From Prorocentrum cordatum (lineage: Eukaryota; Sar; Dinophyceae; Prorocentrales; Prorocentraceae), in NCBI GenBank assembly GCA_963575745.1, contig CAUYUJ010015948.1, positions 554,794-618,793 of the forward strand: 64,000 nucleotides of DNA, written 5' to 3'. The notes beneath the pieces are model-generated. The model was given only the letters and a program-made list of their open reading frames with translations. It was not told the origin of the DNA and made no database searches. The position numbers were made by a program, and so were the translations under genes. Of this stretch, positions 43,765-53,899 are shown in pieces. Numbering within the stretch: position 1 is the first letter of the stretch; every line of letters starts with the position of its first letter.

Positions 43765-43955
43765 GACATGGGTACGGAAAGAATGGGTACAATGCCCAAC
43801 AGCGGTTCCTGCTCATTTTGCGCAGGACTCGCTGTCGGTGTCGCCGCGGCCTGTGTCCATTTGAGACAGAAGGCCGCCTGCCCAACAGTGGCCGCTGTTG
43901 ATTTGGGACTACATTTGTTGTTGGGCATTGTGCCCATTCTTTCCGTGCCCATTTC
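43765..43955. mobile_element. MITE-like element, family 3, with ~38-bp terminal inverted repeats (191 bp)
   Basis: The left arm (from 43765) GACATGGGTACGGAAAGAAT ... CCCAACAG is matched by the inverse of the right arm (43918-43955), with about four mismatches in 38. Inside are a further AACAGCGG/CCGCTGTT pair and the hairpin GGCCT...AGGCC (43848-43875). No coding capacity. Confidence 0.75.
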
Positions 43956-45239
43956 GGGCGTCCAAAGTAGAGGCGTTGCTTTTTTTTGCGCGGGAACAAC
44001 ATACGCATAATCTTCTGCGGTCGCAAGCAAGTTCAAGCGTGCGTGTTGGCTCAAGCCAGTGCCCGCAGCCCTTCCGCCGCCGCGGGGGGGGGTCCCGCGA
44101 CCCGCCGGGCCGCACACGTTATCTTGCCTGTCGGAGTTGGCCACATCCGTTGTCCGCGGCGCCCCGCTTCACAATCCAAAGAGTCCTTCTCCGTCCTCCT
44201 CCTCCTCCTCCTCCTCCTCCTCCTCCTCCTCCTCCCCTTCCTCCCCTTCCTCCCCCGTCCCTCCTCGCGCCTCCTCCCGCCTCGTTCTGCTCCCCTCTGG
44301 CTCCCTCGCCCTTCTTCCTGGGCGTCACGCAGCGTTTGTTGATGGCTGTGATGGCATCTCCGAACGTTCGGATCGATCTGGCGCTGGTGGGCCGGATCGC
44401 CTGCCCCGTCCGCTCGGGTCGGGCGGGAAGACCGCCGGCAATTGGTTTCCGGGTTCCGGCCTGGGATCTGCGTGGAGAAGGGCCCCTCCGAGCGCGGAGG
44501 GGCCGCCCACTGCGGGACCTCGTCGGGCTGTCTCCGCGCAGCCTGTCCATCGACGGCCACGGATGCCGTTATCCCTCCAGGTTTTGATCTAGCCCCAAGC
44601 CACCGTCGCTCGTGCAAGCCAGGACTAAACACGAGGAAGGAGAGGTTCAGGATGATGAGGAAGAGACGCCGCTTACCATCACATCATCTTTTGCCACTTC
44701 CGATGGGGCGAGATTAGGATGTAAATCGCATGCGCTGCAGGCGCACAGCAAGCTGCGGGGCACGGTTCGATGGTCCCGCAGAGCACGCCGCATGCCAGCA
44801 GCAGTCAAGTTCACGGAGGCGTATCTCTCATGTTTAGTTTTTTTTGCACGGGGGCGCGTGTGGAAACAGTCAGTAGCGCCGCGCGTCAATGGGCCGCGAG
44901 TCTCTCGCGTTTGATAGTTGGGCCGCCCCCCCCCCCCACGTCTATTTCAAGTCGACTGTCCGGATTTGGGGAGACACCACTCCGGGGCAGGAGTTGGGCG
45001 GTGAGAGCCGTCGGCCTTCCGCGCACCTCCCTTGCCCTTTAAGATACGCTCTTGGAGGAAGGAGTTCAATGAATGCACGAGCGGAGGATGGCCGCCGCCC
45101 CCCATGACTTCTCTGCCGCGAGAGTTCCACCCGACCCTTTGAGGCGACTCCCGCGGCCACAGAAGATCGGAGTCGAGACGAGCATAGGCTCAGCGCGTGT
45201 TTTTGTGTTCAAAAAATAATACCAAAATTAGTTGATCAG
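43956..45239. other. gene-poor stretch with a (TCC)n tract
   Basis: (TCC)n at 44190-44250. Frames of 143-229 codons across it are driven by the tract. No supported gene. Confidence 0.45.
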
Positions 45240-46810
45240 GTGTTTGTTGGACGGGTTTGCCTACGCAGAGTCTACGATCGGCTCCTGTTGGTCCATGCAT
45301 AGCCTGCCGAGTCGCATTCCAGAGGTTGATGACCAGCGTGCCTACAGGGCTACGATACACTCATAGGAAGACATATGCTACGTTCCTTGGCAGGCTATGC
45401 GCAGGCCTACTATCGCATGTGCCACGGACTTCTTGTCAGTCTGCGCACAGGGCTACTATAGGCCTACGCGTAGCCTTCCGATAAGCCTGCGACAGGCCTT
45501 CGCACAGCCTGCCGATAGGCCGATCATACATCTACCCGCAGCCTTTAAGAAGGCTTGCTGGCCCATGCATCCAAGGGCCTACTTTGGCCGACGCACTGGA
45601 ACTGGCTTACAATCGGTCGGTGCGCAGTCCGTAAACAGGCCCCGCAATAAGCCTACCTGCAACACGCGCATAGATCGGGGGGGGAAGCGCCTCGCCATGG
45701 GCCTATGCACAGCCCGCGCTTATGCTTACCATATGTTTGCGCGTAAGCTACGCAAAGGCCTGTGGTAGGCCTCTGGTGGGCCTATGGGGAGACTGACGCT
45801 CCACAGTAAGCAGACGCACAGCCTGCTCATAGGCCTACAATAGGCATGTACAGACGCTACGCACAGGCCTGTGGTAGGCCCAAACGGAGCTCCTAGAGGT
45901 GCCCGCTGTCCGCGACGGGCCTACACACAGTCTGCGCATAGGCCTGCCGCGAGCCCATGCATAGGCTGCGCACAGGCCTGCGGTAGGCCCTTTGATGGGC
46001 CTCTGGAGGTGCCAGCGCTTTACGACAGGCCTACGCACAGCCTTCGCATAGGCTCACCATGGGCCTGGGCGTAATCCGCGAACAGGCCTGCTTCTGGCGG
46101 GCATCTGGAAGGGCCCGCCTTCCGCGATAGGCCTCGCATAGCCTGCGCATAGGCTTACGATCGGCGCGTGCATAGGTGACGCACAGGCCCGCGGTAGCCC
46201 CCATGCAGGGCCAATGAGGAGGCTGGCGCCCCGCTGTTGGCCCATGCGCAGCCTGCGCCAAGGCCCACCACAGGCGCGTGCACAGGCTGCGCACAGGTCT
46301 TGGGCAGGCCGCCGGTGGGCTCCTGGAGGGGCCAGCGCACCGCGATTGGCCCATGCACATTTTTGCGCGCAGAACTATCGTAGACCTGCGCATAGGCCTT
46401 GCACAGGCCCGCGGTGGTTCTCTGGAGGGCCTACAGAGGAGCAGGCGCCCCGCGATAGGCCAGCGCATAGGCTTACCATAAGCGCGTGCGCTGGCTACGC
46501 ACAGGTCTGTTGCAGGCGTCTGGCGGGCCTATGGATGGGGCCAGCGCCTCTCGATGGGCTCACGCATTGCCTGCTCATAAACTTACCGCCAGACTGTGAG
46601 CAGGCCATGCACGGACCTGCGGTGGAGTTCTGGCGAGCCTATAGAGAGGCCGGCGACCGTGGATGGGCTCTTGAACAACCAGCGCGTAGACCTACCATCG
46701 GCCTGCGCATAGGCAGTGCTCGCTGGTTCATGCGCCCTAGACCTCTTCTACAGCCTGCGCATCGGCTTGTTATAGGTCTACGCATAGGCGACGCACAGCG
46801 GGGAATCATC
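45240..46810 (+). repeat. ~106-bp diverged tandem repeat rich in TAGGCCTAC/CGCACAGGCC words
   Basis: GGAGGGGCCAGCGC-like phase points lie near 46001, 46107, 46216, 46322, 46432, 46534 and 46640. Copies to the left are more diverged. Self-complementary words (AGGCCT, TAGGCCTA) are frequent throughout. Confidence 0.85.
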
Positions 46811-46969
46811 TAGAGCCACCCCCCCTGCGCAGCCTCCCCGACCCCCTGAGCCACATGATGGTTTTCCTGTCAGAGCCCAGAGGTGGTTGCCCGTAGGAGG
46901 AAGCATCTGTTCGATAGAGAGAGAGAGAGAGAGATTGTTTGCGCCCTGCCGGTGGACCCCTAAATCCAG

Positions 46970-47422
46970 TTGCGTTGGTTTCGTTTGATAGCGGCTCAGC
47001 CCGAACCTCCCACCCCTCGCCTGAACTTGGACCCCGTCCTCGAGGGTGTCGAGGGAGAGCCGCTATCCATAGACCAGTTCTGTGAATTCTGGTGCAACGC
47101 GGAGATAGCGGTTGATGGTCCGGCCAGTCAGCGCGCGCTTAAAGAGCTGAACCCCGCCGCGTTCGCCGCTGCCTTCTGGGGGCCAGGGCTTGCGCGCCTG
47201 ATTAGAGCCCCAGCCGTTAGTGCAGTCTGGCCAGGCCCCCCTTGGATTGCTCAGTCCAAGAGAGTCCAAGCACTGCTCAGTCCAAGGGAGGCTGTCGGGC
47301 GAAACTTGTTGACGCTTCTTGAATCCCCACCAGCCCATGCAGGAACGATGCCCAGAGGCCTCGATCAGGGAAGTGGGCAGCACGCAGAGGAAGCCATTAC
47401 GAAACATCTTGGGGGATATTGA
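46970..47422 (+). CDS. possible hypothetical protein fragment
   Basis: A 150-codon frame beginning with a non-ATG codon at 46970. Residues 20-65 look ordered (VEGEPLSIDQFCEFWCNAEI, then ALKELNPAAFAAAFWGPGLA). A (GA)n run lies just upstream (46917-46934). No homologue recognised and no clear start; it may be an exon or a remnant. Confidence 0.3.
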   Translation: MRWFRLIAAQPEPPTPRLNLDPVLEGVEGEPLSIDQFCEFWCNAEIAVDGPASQRALKELNPAAFAAAFWGPGLARLIRAPAVSAVWPGPPWIAQSKRVQALLSPREAVGRNLLTLLESPPAHAGTMPRGLDQGSGQHAEEAITKHLGGY

Positions 47423-47594
47423 GCCATCTTGGAGGTCATCTTGGGCTCTCCCAGGCGCTCTTGGATCCACCTTAATCAGCGCCCCCCCCCCCCAAAGAGG
47501 CCAACATGCGGCTAAAGCCCTCGCGCAATCAATGATTTGGCATCCTCGCCGAGGCCTCGTGGAGCATCTTGGGCGCCTCTGCAGATAGGGGAAG

Positions 47595-49060
47595 GATCGC
47601 GCTTTCGATTTTTTTGGCCCCCCCCCCACTGTGTCACTCCGACCCCCCCCCCCGGGCGGGAACCGCCGCGGGCGCGCACCAACCCTTATGTGGACTTCCA
47701 GCCACTGGGGAGCCCCGCGCCTGTCCTGCCGCAAGCCCCCGTTCTCCTTATCGCCCGAGTGGAATCGTTCTCGCGTCTACCCAGCCTCCTATCTCGATGC
47801 CACCCGCGGGGGGGGGATCTTGGAGGAGAAGCGCGATGGCGATGTTGTTGACGACGGCGATGGCGATGACGATGCTGATGACGAAGCGCACGGCGCTGGT
47901 TCTCCCGAGTTGCTGAAGGCCCTCATGGAGCCGTCAGCATCTCGGAAGAACCAGCGCCATTCGCTTGGAACAAAAAAGCACGCAACATGAACAAAGATCA
48001 CAAGTGCTCCGCCGCGCGGGCGCGCTGTCTATGGGGAAGGCGCACTGCTGCCGAGCGACCAGAGCAAACCTTCATTGAAAAACAATGGATGCTGCGTGAT
48101 TTGCAGTTTCGACCTGGCAACTTCCAGGTCGACCTGAAAACGCCCAGGTGCCCCACGTGTATGCAATAATACACTCTGGTGACGTTGTCAGGTTTCTACA
48201 CCGCGAGGTACCATCTAGACTCGAAAATGTTCAGGTCGAACTGAACGCGCCATCCGCGTGGGAAAAAACAGGATGAAGCGTCCCCGGAGGAAGTTTTAAT
48301 GTTCAACCTGAAAATTTGCATATCGACCTGAAAATGCCGAGGTGCTCCAAATGTATCGAATAATTCACCCCGGTGGCATTTTCAGGTTCCTACACCGCTC
48401 GGCGATTATAATCATAGAAGGGACCTGAGGGAACCTGAAAATGTCCCCCCCTGGTGGCTCCGCCAAACCCCCTCAATGGCTCCGCCCGAGTACACTACTG
48501 GCGTGTGCAACGACATTGTACGGGGCCCCGTTCGCCTAACGGGGATACGTCAATCTTCCATGGCCCACTCACTCTCGACGCGAATGCCCATGCTTGCATT
48601 TTTCGCGAAACTGTTATAAACTGCCAGCATCTCAAACAAAACGCACCGAAAACAACCTTCCCCTGTTGGAATCAGACAGGGGAAGGATCACGCTTTCAGT
48701 TTTTTTTGCCCTCCGCACTGAGCCACTCCGACTCCCCCCCGGTTGGGAACCGCCGTTGGCGCGCACCAGCCCCTATATGGACCTCCAGCCACTGGGGGGC
48801 CCGGTGCCTGTCCGTGCCGCAAGCCCCCGTCCCCCTTATCGCCCGAGTGGAATCGGTCTCGCGTCTCTCCAGCCTCTTATCTCGATGCCACCCGTGGGGG
48901 AGTCTTGGAGGAGAAGCGCGATGACGATGTTGTTGACGACGGCGATGGCGATGACGATGCTGATAACGAAGCGAATGGCGCTGGTTCTCCCGAGTTGCTG
49001 AAGGCCCTCATGGGGCCTTCAGCATCTCGGAAGAACCAGCGCCATTCGCTTGGAATTATC
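47595..49060 (+). repeat. direct segmental duplication (47595-47990 and 48685-49060)
   Basis: Both copies read CGCTTTC.(A/G)TTTTTTT, GGGAACCGCCG, GGCGCGCACCA, CTTATCGCCCGAGTGGAATC, then GATGTTGTTGACGACGGCGA and end CAGCGCCATTCGCTTGGAA. Frames through it are paralogous in both copies (GDGDDDADDEAHGAGSPELL), so a small coding remnant is possible. Between them CGACCTGAAAA segments at 48125-48215 and 48320-48405 are also repeated. Confidence 0.85.
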
Positions 49061-50545
49061 CCGGCAAAGCAACCTAACAGCGATGTGTAGAAGCATAGCT
49101 GGAAACATTGCCTGTGGTATTCATGTAAGAGTGCTGTTATAGAATTATGGTGTTCTCGCAGTCGCATTCGGATTCGCAGTGGCAGTCGCAGTGGCAACAT
49201 CAGCGGCAGTCGCAGTGGCACTGCCAGTAGTTGCAGTAGCAATAGCTACACTAGCAGCAGCAACAGCAGCAGCAGCAGTAATAGTAACAGTACTAGTAGC
49301 AGTAGAAGTAGTAGTGATGGTAGTAGTGGTAACACTGAAGTAGTAGTTGTAGTGTGTGGAGTGAACGAGTAGGAGTGATGGGAGCAGTGGTAGTAGCAGT
49401 AGAAATGCAGACGACCGCTCAACGCAGCACGCTGAGGAGCAGCGCTGTTCCCTGCCGCAGGCTGAGGAGCACCGCTGTTCAACGCAGCAGGGTCAGGAGC
49501 ACCGCCGCCAGACCGAGAACTATCAGCATGTCCTGGCATTAAGGTGCGCAGTAGGCGCTGCGCAGTTGCTTTGAAAAGGAAATCTTCGAGAGCAGGGCTG
49601 TAGCCAAGAAGGCTACGGGGACGATGATGATGATGAAGATGATGAGTCTTGGAAGTCTGGGAAGTGGAAGAGCACGAAGTGGCGTACAATTGGCTCCAGG
49701 CATTCAAAATGTGGCCCGGGAGTAAAATTCTTGGAAGTGGAAGAGCACGAAGTGGCCTACAGTTGGTTCCGGGCATTCAAAATGTGGCCCGGGAATGGTG
49801 TTCTGGGAAGTCCAAGAGCACGAAGTGGCTTACAGTTGGCTTCGGGCATCCAAAATGTGGCCCGGGAATGGTGTTCTGGGAAGTCCAAGAGCACGAAGTG
49901 GCCTACAGTTGGCTCCGGGTATTTAAAATGTGGCCGGGGAATGGAGTCCCGGGAAGTCGAAGAGCACGAAGTGCCTTACATTTGGCTCCGGGCATTCAAA
50001 ATGTGGCCCAGGAATGGAGTTCTGAGAGGTCGAAGAGCACGAAGTGTGCGACTGTTTGTTTAAAGCGAGCTTGGCCATCGCCTGTCCGGCTCCCGCCCAG
50101 ACCCCCCTGGGGAGTCATCAAATGTTCTCTTTTGACCCCATTAGAAACCGATCAGTCTTCGCTGTTAGGTAAAAAAAAGCACGCAACATGAAACTATCCC
50201 GGCAAAGCAACCTAACAGCGATGTGTAGAAGCATGGCTGGAAACATTGCCTGTGGTATTCATGTAAGAGCGCTGTTGTAGAATTCGGGTGTTCTCGCAGT
50301 CGCATTCGGATTTGCAGTGGCAGTCGAAGTGGCAACATCAGCGGCAGTCGCAGTGGCACTGCCAGTAGTTGCAGTAGCAATAGCTACACTAGCAGCAGCA
50401 ACAGCAGCAGCAGCAGTAATAGTAACATTAGTAGTAGCAGTAGAAGTAGTAGTGATGGTAGTAGTGGTAACAGTGAAGTAGTAGTTGTAGTGTGTGGAGT
50501 GAACGAGTAGGAGTGATGGGAGCAGTGGTAGTAGCAGTAGGAAAA
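49058..50545 (+). repeat. second segmental duplication and a ~64-bp tandem array
   Basis: ATCCCGGCAAAGCAACCTAA ... GCTGGAAACATTGCC ... GCAGTCGCAGTGGCA ... GAGTAGGAGTGATGGGAGCA occurs at 49058-49395 and again at 50195-50530. Between them (49650-50055) is a tandem array of AAGAGCACGAAGTGGCCTAC / CATTCAAAATGTGGCCCGGG units. Confidence 0.9.
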
Positions 50546-50737
50546 TTGCTTTCGATAGCGGTATATCCAAATGAGATCTTTGTATAAATGCATCGAGGTC
50601 TGAACAAGACACTGCTATCAACGGATGTGATTCCAAACGAGACACTGTTATCAACGGATTGAGCCTCAAACAACACACTTGCATCAATGAGTGTAGCTCC
50701 AAAACAGACACTCACATGAATGGATTTCGTGTGATGT

Positions 50738-50741
50738 CGTG

Positions 50742-50785
<44 letters not shown>

Positions 50786-50813
50786 CGTAGTAGTAGTAGT
50801 AGTCGTAGTAGTC

Positions 50814-50855
<42 letters not shown>

Positions 50856-50904
50856 CTAGTACTAGTAGTACTAGTAGTAGTAATACTAGTAGTACTAGTA
50901 GTAC

Positions 50905-50987
<83 letters not shown>

Positions 50988-50990
50988 TGG
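50738..50990 (+). repeat. (TAG)n tract
   Basis: About 84 triplets of TAG with occasional TCG and TAC. The reverse frames read poly-Leu or poly-Thr. Confidence 0.95.
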
Positions 50991-51519
50991 GCACGGACCC
51001 GTAAAACCTGAGTCTTCACCGGGGTGCTCGGCGAAGCCATTGATGATGATGATGATGTGATGCTTGAGGAGGATGATGGGATGATGACCGCGCTACTTGG
51101 ATTTGTTCTGTCTGTCTTGCTCGGCCTCCAACCAAATCTTGGAAGACATATCGCAAACGGAAGAGGAGCGCACTGAGGAACGGCGTGTGAAGCGGACAGT
51201 CGGCAAAACTTGCAGGCTGAGAAGCACCGCGGAAACTCGGAGGCTGACAAGCACCGCGGCCGCGCAGTCCTACTACTGCTGGAACTAGGATTACAAGTAC
51301 GCGCGCCGAGAAGCACCGTGGACACGCGGGCTCGGATACTTCACCTCTCCCGCTTGTATTGCAGGAAATCGCGCCAATCCGGCGGCTGGCAAGTACCGAG
51401 GAGGCGCAGGCTGAGAAGCACTGCGCGAGTGCAGGCTGAGAAGCACTACGCGAGTGCATGCCACGGCGTTGCGTGTTCATGAATGCAGGCTGACAAGCAC
51501 CACATTTTGTTTGCCAGAG

Positions 51520-51940
51520 ATCACTCCCAGGTCACCTGATCCCGCAACAACAGCCACGGCGTAGCTGCCACAGGGGCCGCAGAGAGCAACGGCTCGGTCA
51601 CCCAATTGGCCTGTCGGTGAATCACAATGCGCGCGTGGCTCCATGAGCCATTGTATCGCGCGTTGCGAGGCACCAGTGTGCCGCACGTGCTGTTGCCGTA
51701 GCAGAAGACGGCCTCTGGGCCCAGTGCGGATTCCAGCGGACAACGTAGACCCTGTGGACGCCATTCCGGATGACGTCGCGCGCGCCCTCGATCTGCGCCA
51801 CCCATCGAAGCCAGTCAAACGCTGAGCCATCGGTGATGTCAACAGCACCTGGGGCAGTCTCGCCATGGTGGTAGTGCAGCAGCGTTTGGAGAGCGGCGCT
51901 CGCTTCGTCGCGGCCCACAGTCTGGCGCGAGCGAGCGGCC
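51520..51940 (-). pseudogene. frameshifted fragment of an unknown gene
   Basis: On the minus strand, from about 51935, one frame reads ASAALQTLLHYHHGETAPGA, then FDWLRWVAQIEGARDVIRNG and RVYVVRWNPHW. Near 51735 coding character moves to the next frame: ALGPEAVFCYGNSTCGTLVP, then IVIHRQANWVTEPLLSAAPV, ending VTWE and TGA about 51521. Each half looks globular and would be continuous after one indel. It begins abruptly at the edge of a ~64-bp satellite remnant (51945-52070), which supports insertion or truncation. Family not recognised. Confidence 0.45.
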
Positions 51941-51944
51941 CACA

Positions 51945-52075
51945 GTTGGCTCCGGGCATTCAAAATGTGGCCCGGGAGTGGTGTTCTGGGAAGTCCAAGA
52001 GCACGAAGTGGCTTACAGTTGGCTCCGGGCATCAAAAATGTGGCCCGGGAATGGAGTTCTGGGACCCAGAGGTCT
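51945..52075 (+). repeat. two copies of the ~64-bp AAGAGCACGAAGTGG satellite
   Basis: Same unit as the array at 49650-50055 (TTGGCTCCGGGCATTCAAAA), here as two copies. Confidence 0.8.
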
Positions 52076-52079
52076 GAAA

Positions 52080-53399
52080 TAACCATCTTAGGCCAACATG
52101 ACATCGTATAACTAACCGATAGTTGTTAAAAACAGTCAATCGTTATTCATTCAAACTTCACTGTTACAGCGTATGTTCCAATGAACACCTCGCGCCGTGA
52201 CAACACTAGCACGCAATATCGCTTGCGCGCATGAATATCACTCTGCGTTCAAACAATCGAGCTTGAATCAAGCTGCGCCCGTACTTGTTTGCGCCATCTT
52301 GATACTTAGCGCAAAAACTCTTCCCCCCCTTCCTCTTCCTCCTCCTCCTCCTTCCTCTCCCTCCTCCCCCTCCTCGTCATATTGCCCCCCAGGGCCTTCC
52401 TCATTAACGCCGTCCTCCTCCGATCATCCTGAGTATTATTCTAGACGCTCCGCGTATCCCCACCAACCCATCCAAAAACGATGTCTAGGCGAGTTGAGAG
52501 GTGATCAGGGAAGTGCGGGGGCAACGAGGGGGGGCGACCGAACCGTGTGAAGAAGAGGGGGGCGAAGGAGAAAATTAGATGGATGGATGAGGGAGTGGGG
52601 AGAAGGAGGATGATGAGGAGGAGGAGGAGGAGGAGGCGGATGGGGGAGGAGGAGGATGAGAAGGGATGGGAGGAGGAAGGAGGAGGAGGAGAGCAAGCAA
52701 AAGGGCCAGAGGTCTCTTGGATGCTTCTCGGAGCCTCTTGGGGTATCTCTTGGGCGTCTTGGGACGTCTTGGGGATCTCTTGGCGGTCGCCGGGGGCTTT
52801 TCGGCGTCTTGGGTGCCTCGGAGGGGCATCTTTGGGCAGCTTGGGATCCTTTTGGGGGGTTTCATGGGGGCATCTTGGGGGCCTCCAGGGCCATCTTGGG
52901 GCCATCTTGGAACCTCTTGGGGCCTCCTGGGCGCTTCTTGGGGCCATCTTGGAGGAGATCGATCAAACAAGAGGGGAGCTTGAATTAGGGCCACCCCCAT
53001 CAGGAGGCCAAAATGGAGCCAAAACCATAGTAAAACCGATGATTGTGGCTTCCTCGCCGAGGCCGTTTTTGGGCGCTCGGACACCTCGCGGACCCCACTG
53101 TCCATGTCCAGGGGAGGGGGTAGGGGGAGGGGTAAACCCCTCCCCGAAGGAGAAGAAGGAGGGGTGGAAGAGGAAACCACCGACGCCCAGAGGGCTGGTG
53201 GGATTCTTCTTCCGCCTCTTCCTCCTCCTCCTTCTCCTCGTCGATCTTCTGTTTCATCTTCCTGGTTGTTGACCTCCTGCATCCGCTTCGCCCGCGGCCC
53301 CTCGTTGGCTCGGGGGCGCCCCTGCCCGCGCCTCCCGTGGGCGTCAGCGCCCACCTCTCCTCCCCTCGGAGGGCCCTCGGCCCCTTGCGGGCGCCGCCG
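52080..53399. other. gene-poor stretch before the right-arm genes
   Basis: Holds a TCC tract at 52325-52375, a GGA tract at 52600-52690, a GGGGCATCTTGG-type degenerate array at 52715-52960 and the GGGGAGGGG...CCCCTCCCC hairpin segment at 53103-53205 that duplicates 28287-28390. Confidence 0.55.
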
Positions 53400-53899
53400 A
53401 TGGGCGAGGAGGCAGCGGCCCCTGCCGCGGCGAAGAAGGCGGATGGGCGAGGAGGAGGGGCAGGAGGATAACGAAGAGAAGAAGAAGGAGACGGAGGGGA
53501 AGGAGAAAAAGGAAAAGGAGAAGGAGGAGAAGGAGGACAAGGAGCAGAAGGAGGAGGGAGGGAGGGAGGGAGGGAGAGGAAGGAGGAGGGATTGTGGAAG
53601 GGAGTGCGGGATGGGCAGAGAGGCGGAGGGAGGGAGGGGAGGCATGGGCAGGAGGAGGGGGAGGAGGAGGAGGAGGAAGAGGAGGAGGAGGAGGCAGAGG
53701 AGGGCGAGGAGAAGGAGGAGGAGGAGGAGGAGGCGAGGAGGGGGAGGAGGAGGAGAAGGAGGAGAAGGAGAAGGAAAAAGGAGAGAAGGAGGAGGAGGAG
53801 AAGGAGGAGGGGCAGGGGGAGGAGGAGGAGGAGGAGGAGGGGCCGAGACAGGTCCTCCACTCCTTCTTCCTCTCTGGTCCTTCGCGCCACCCCCCCGAG

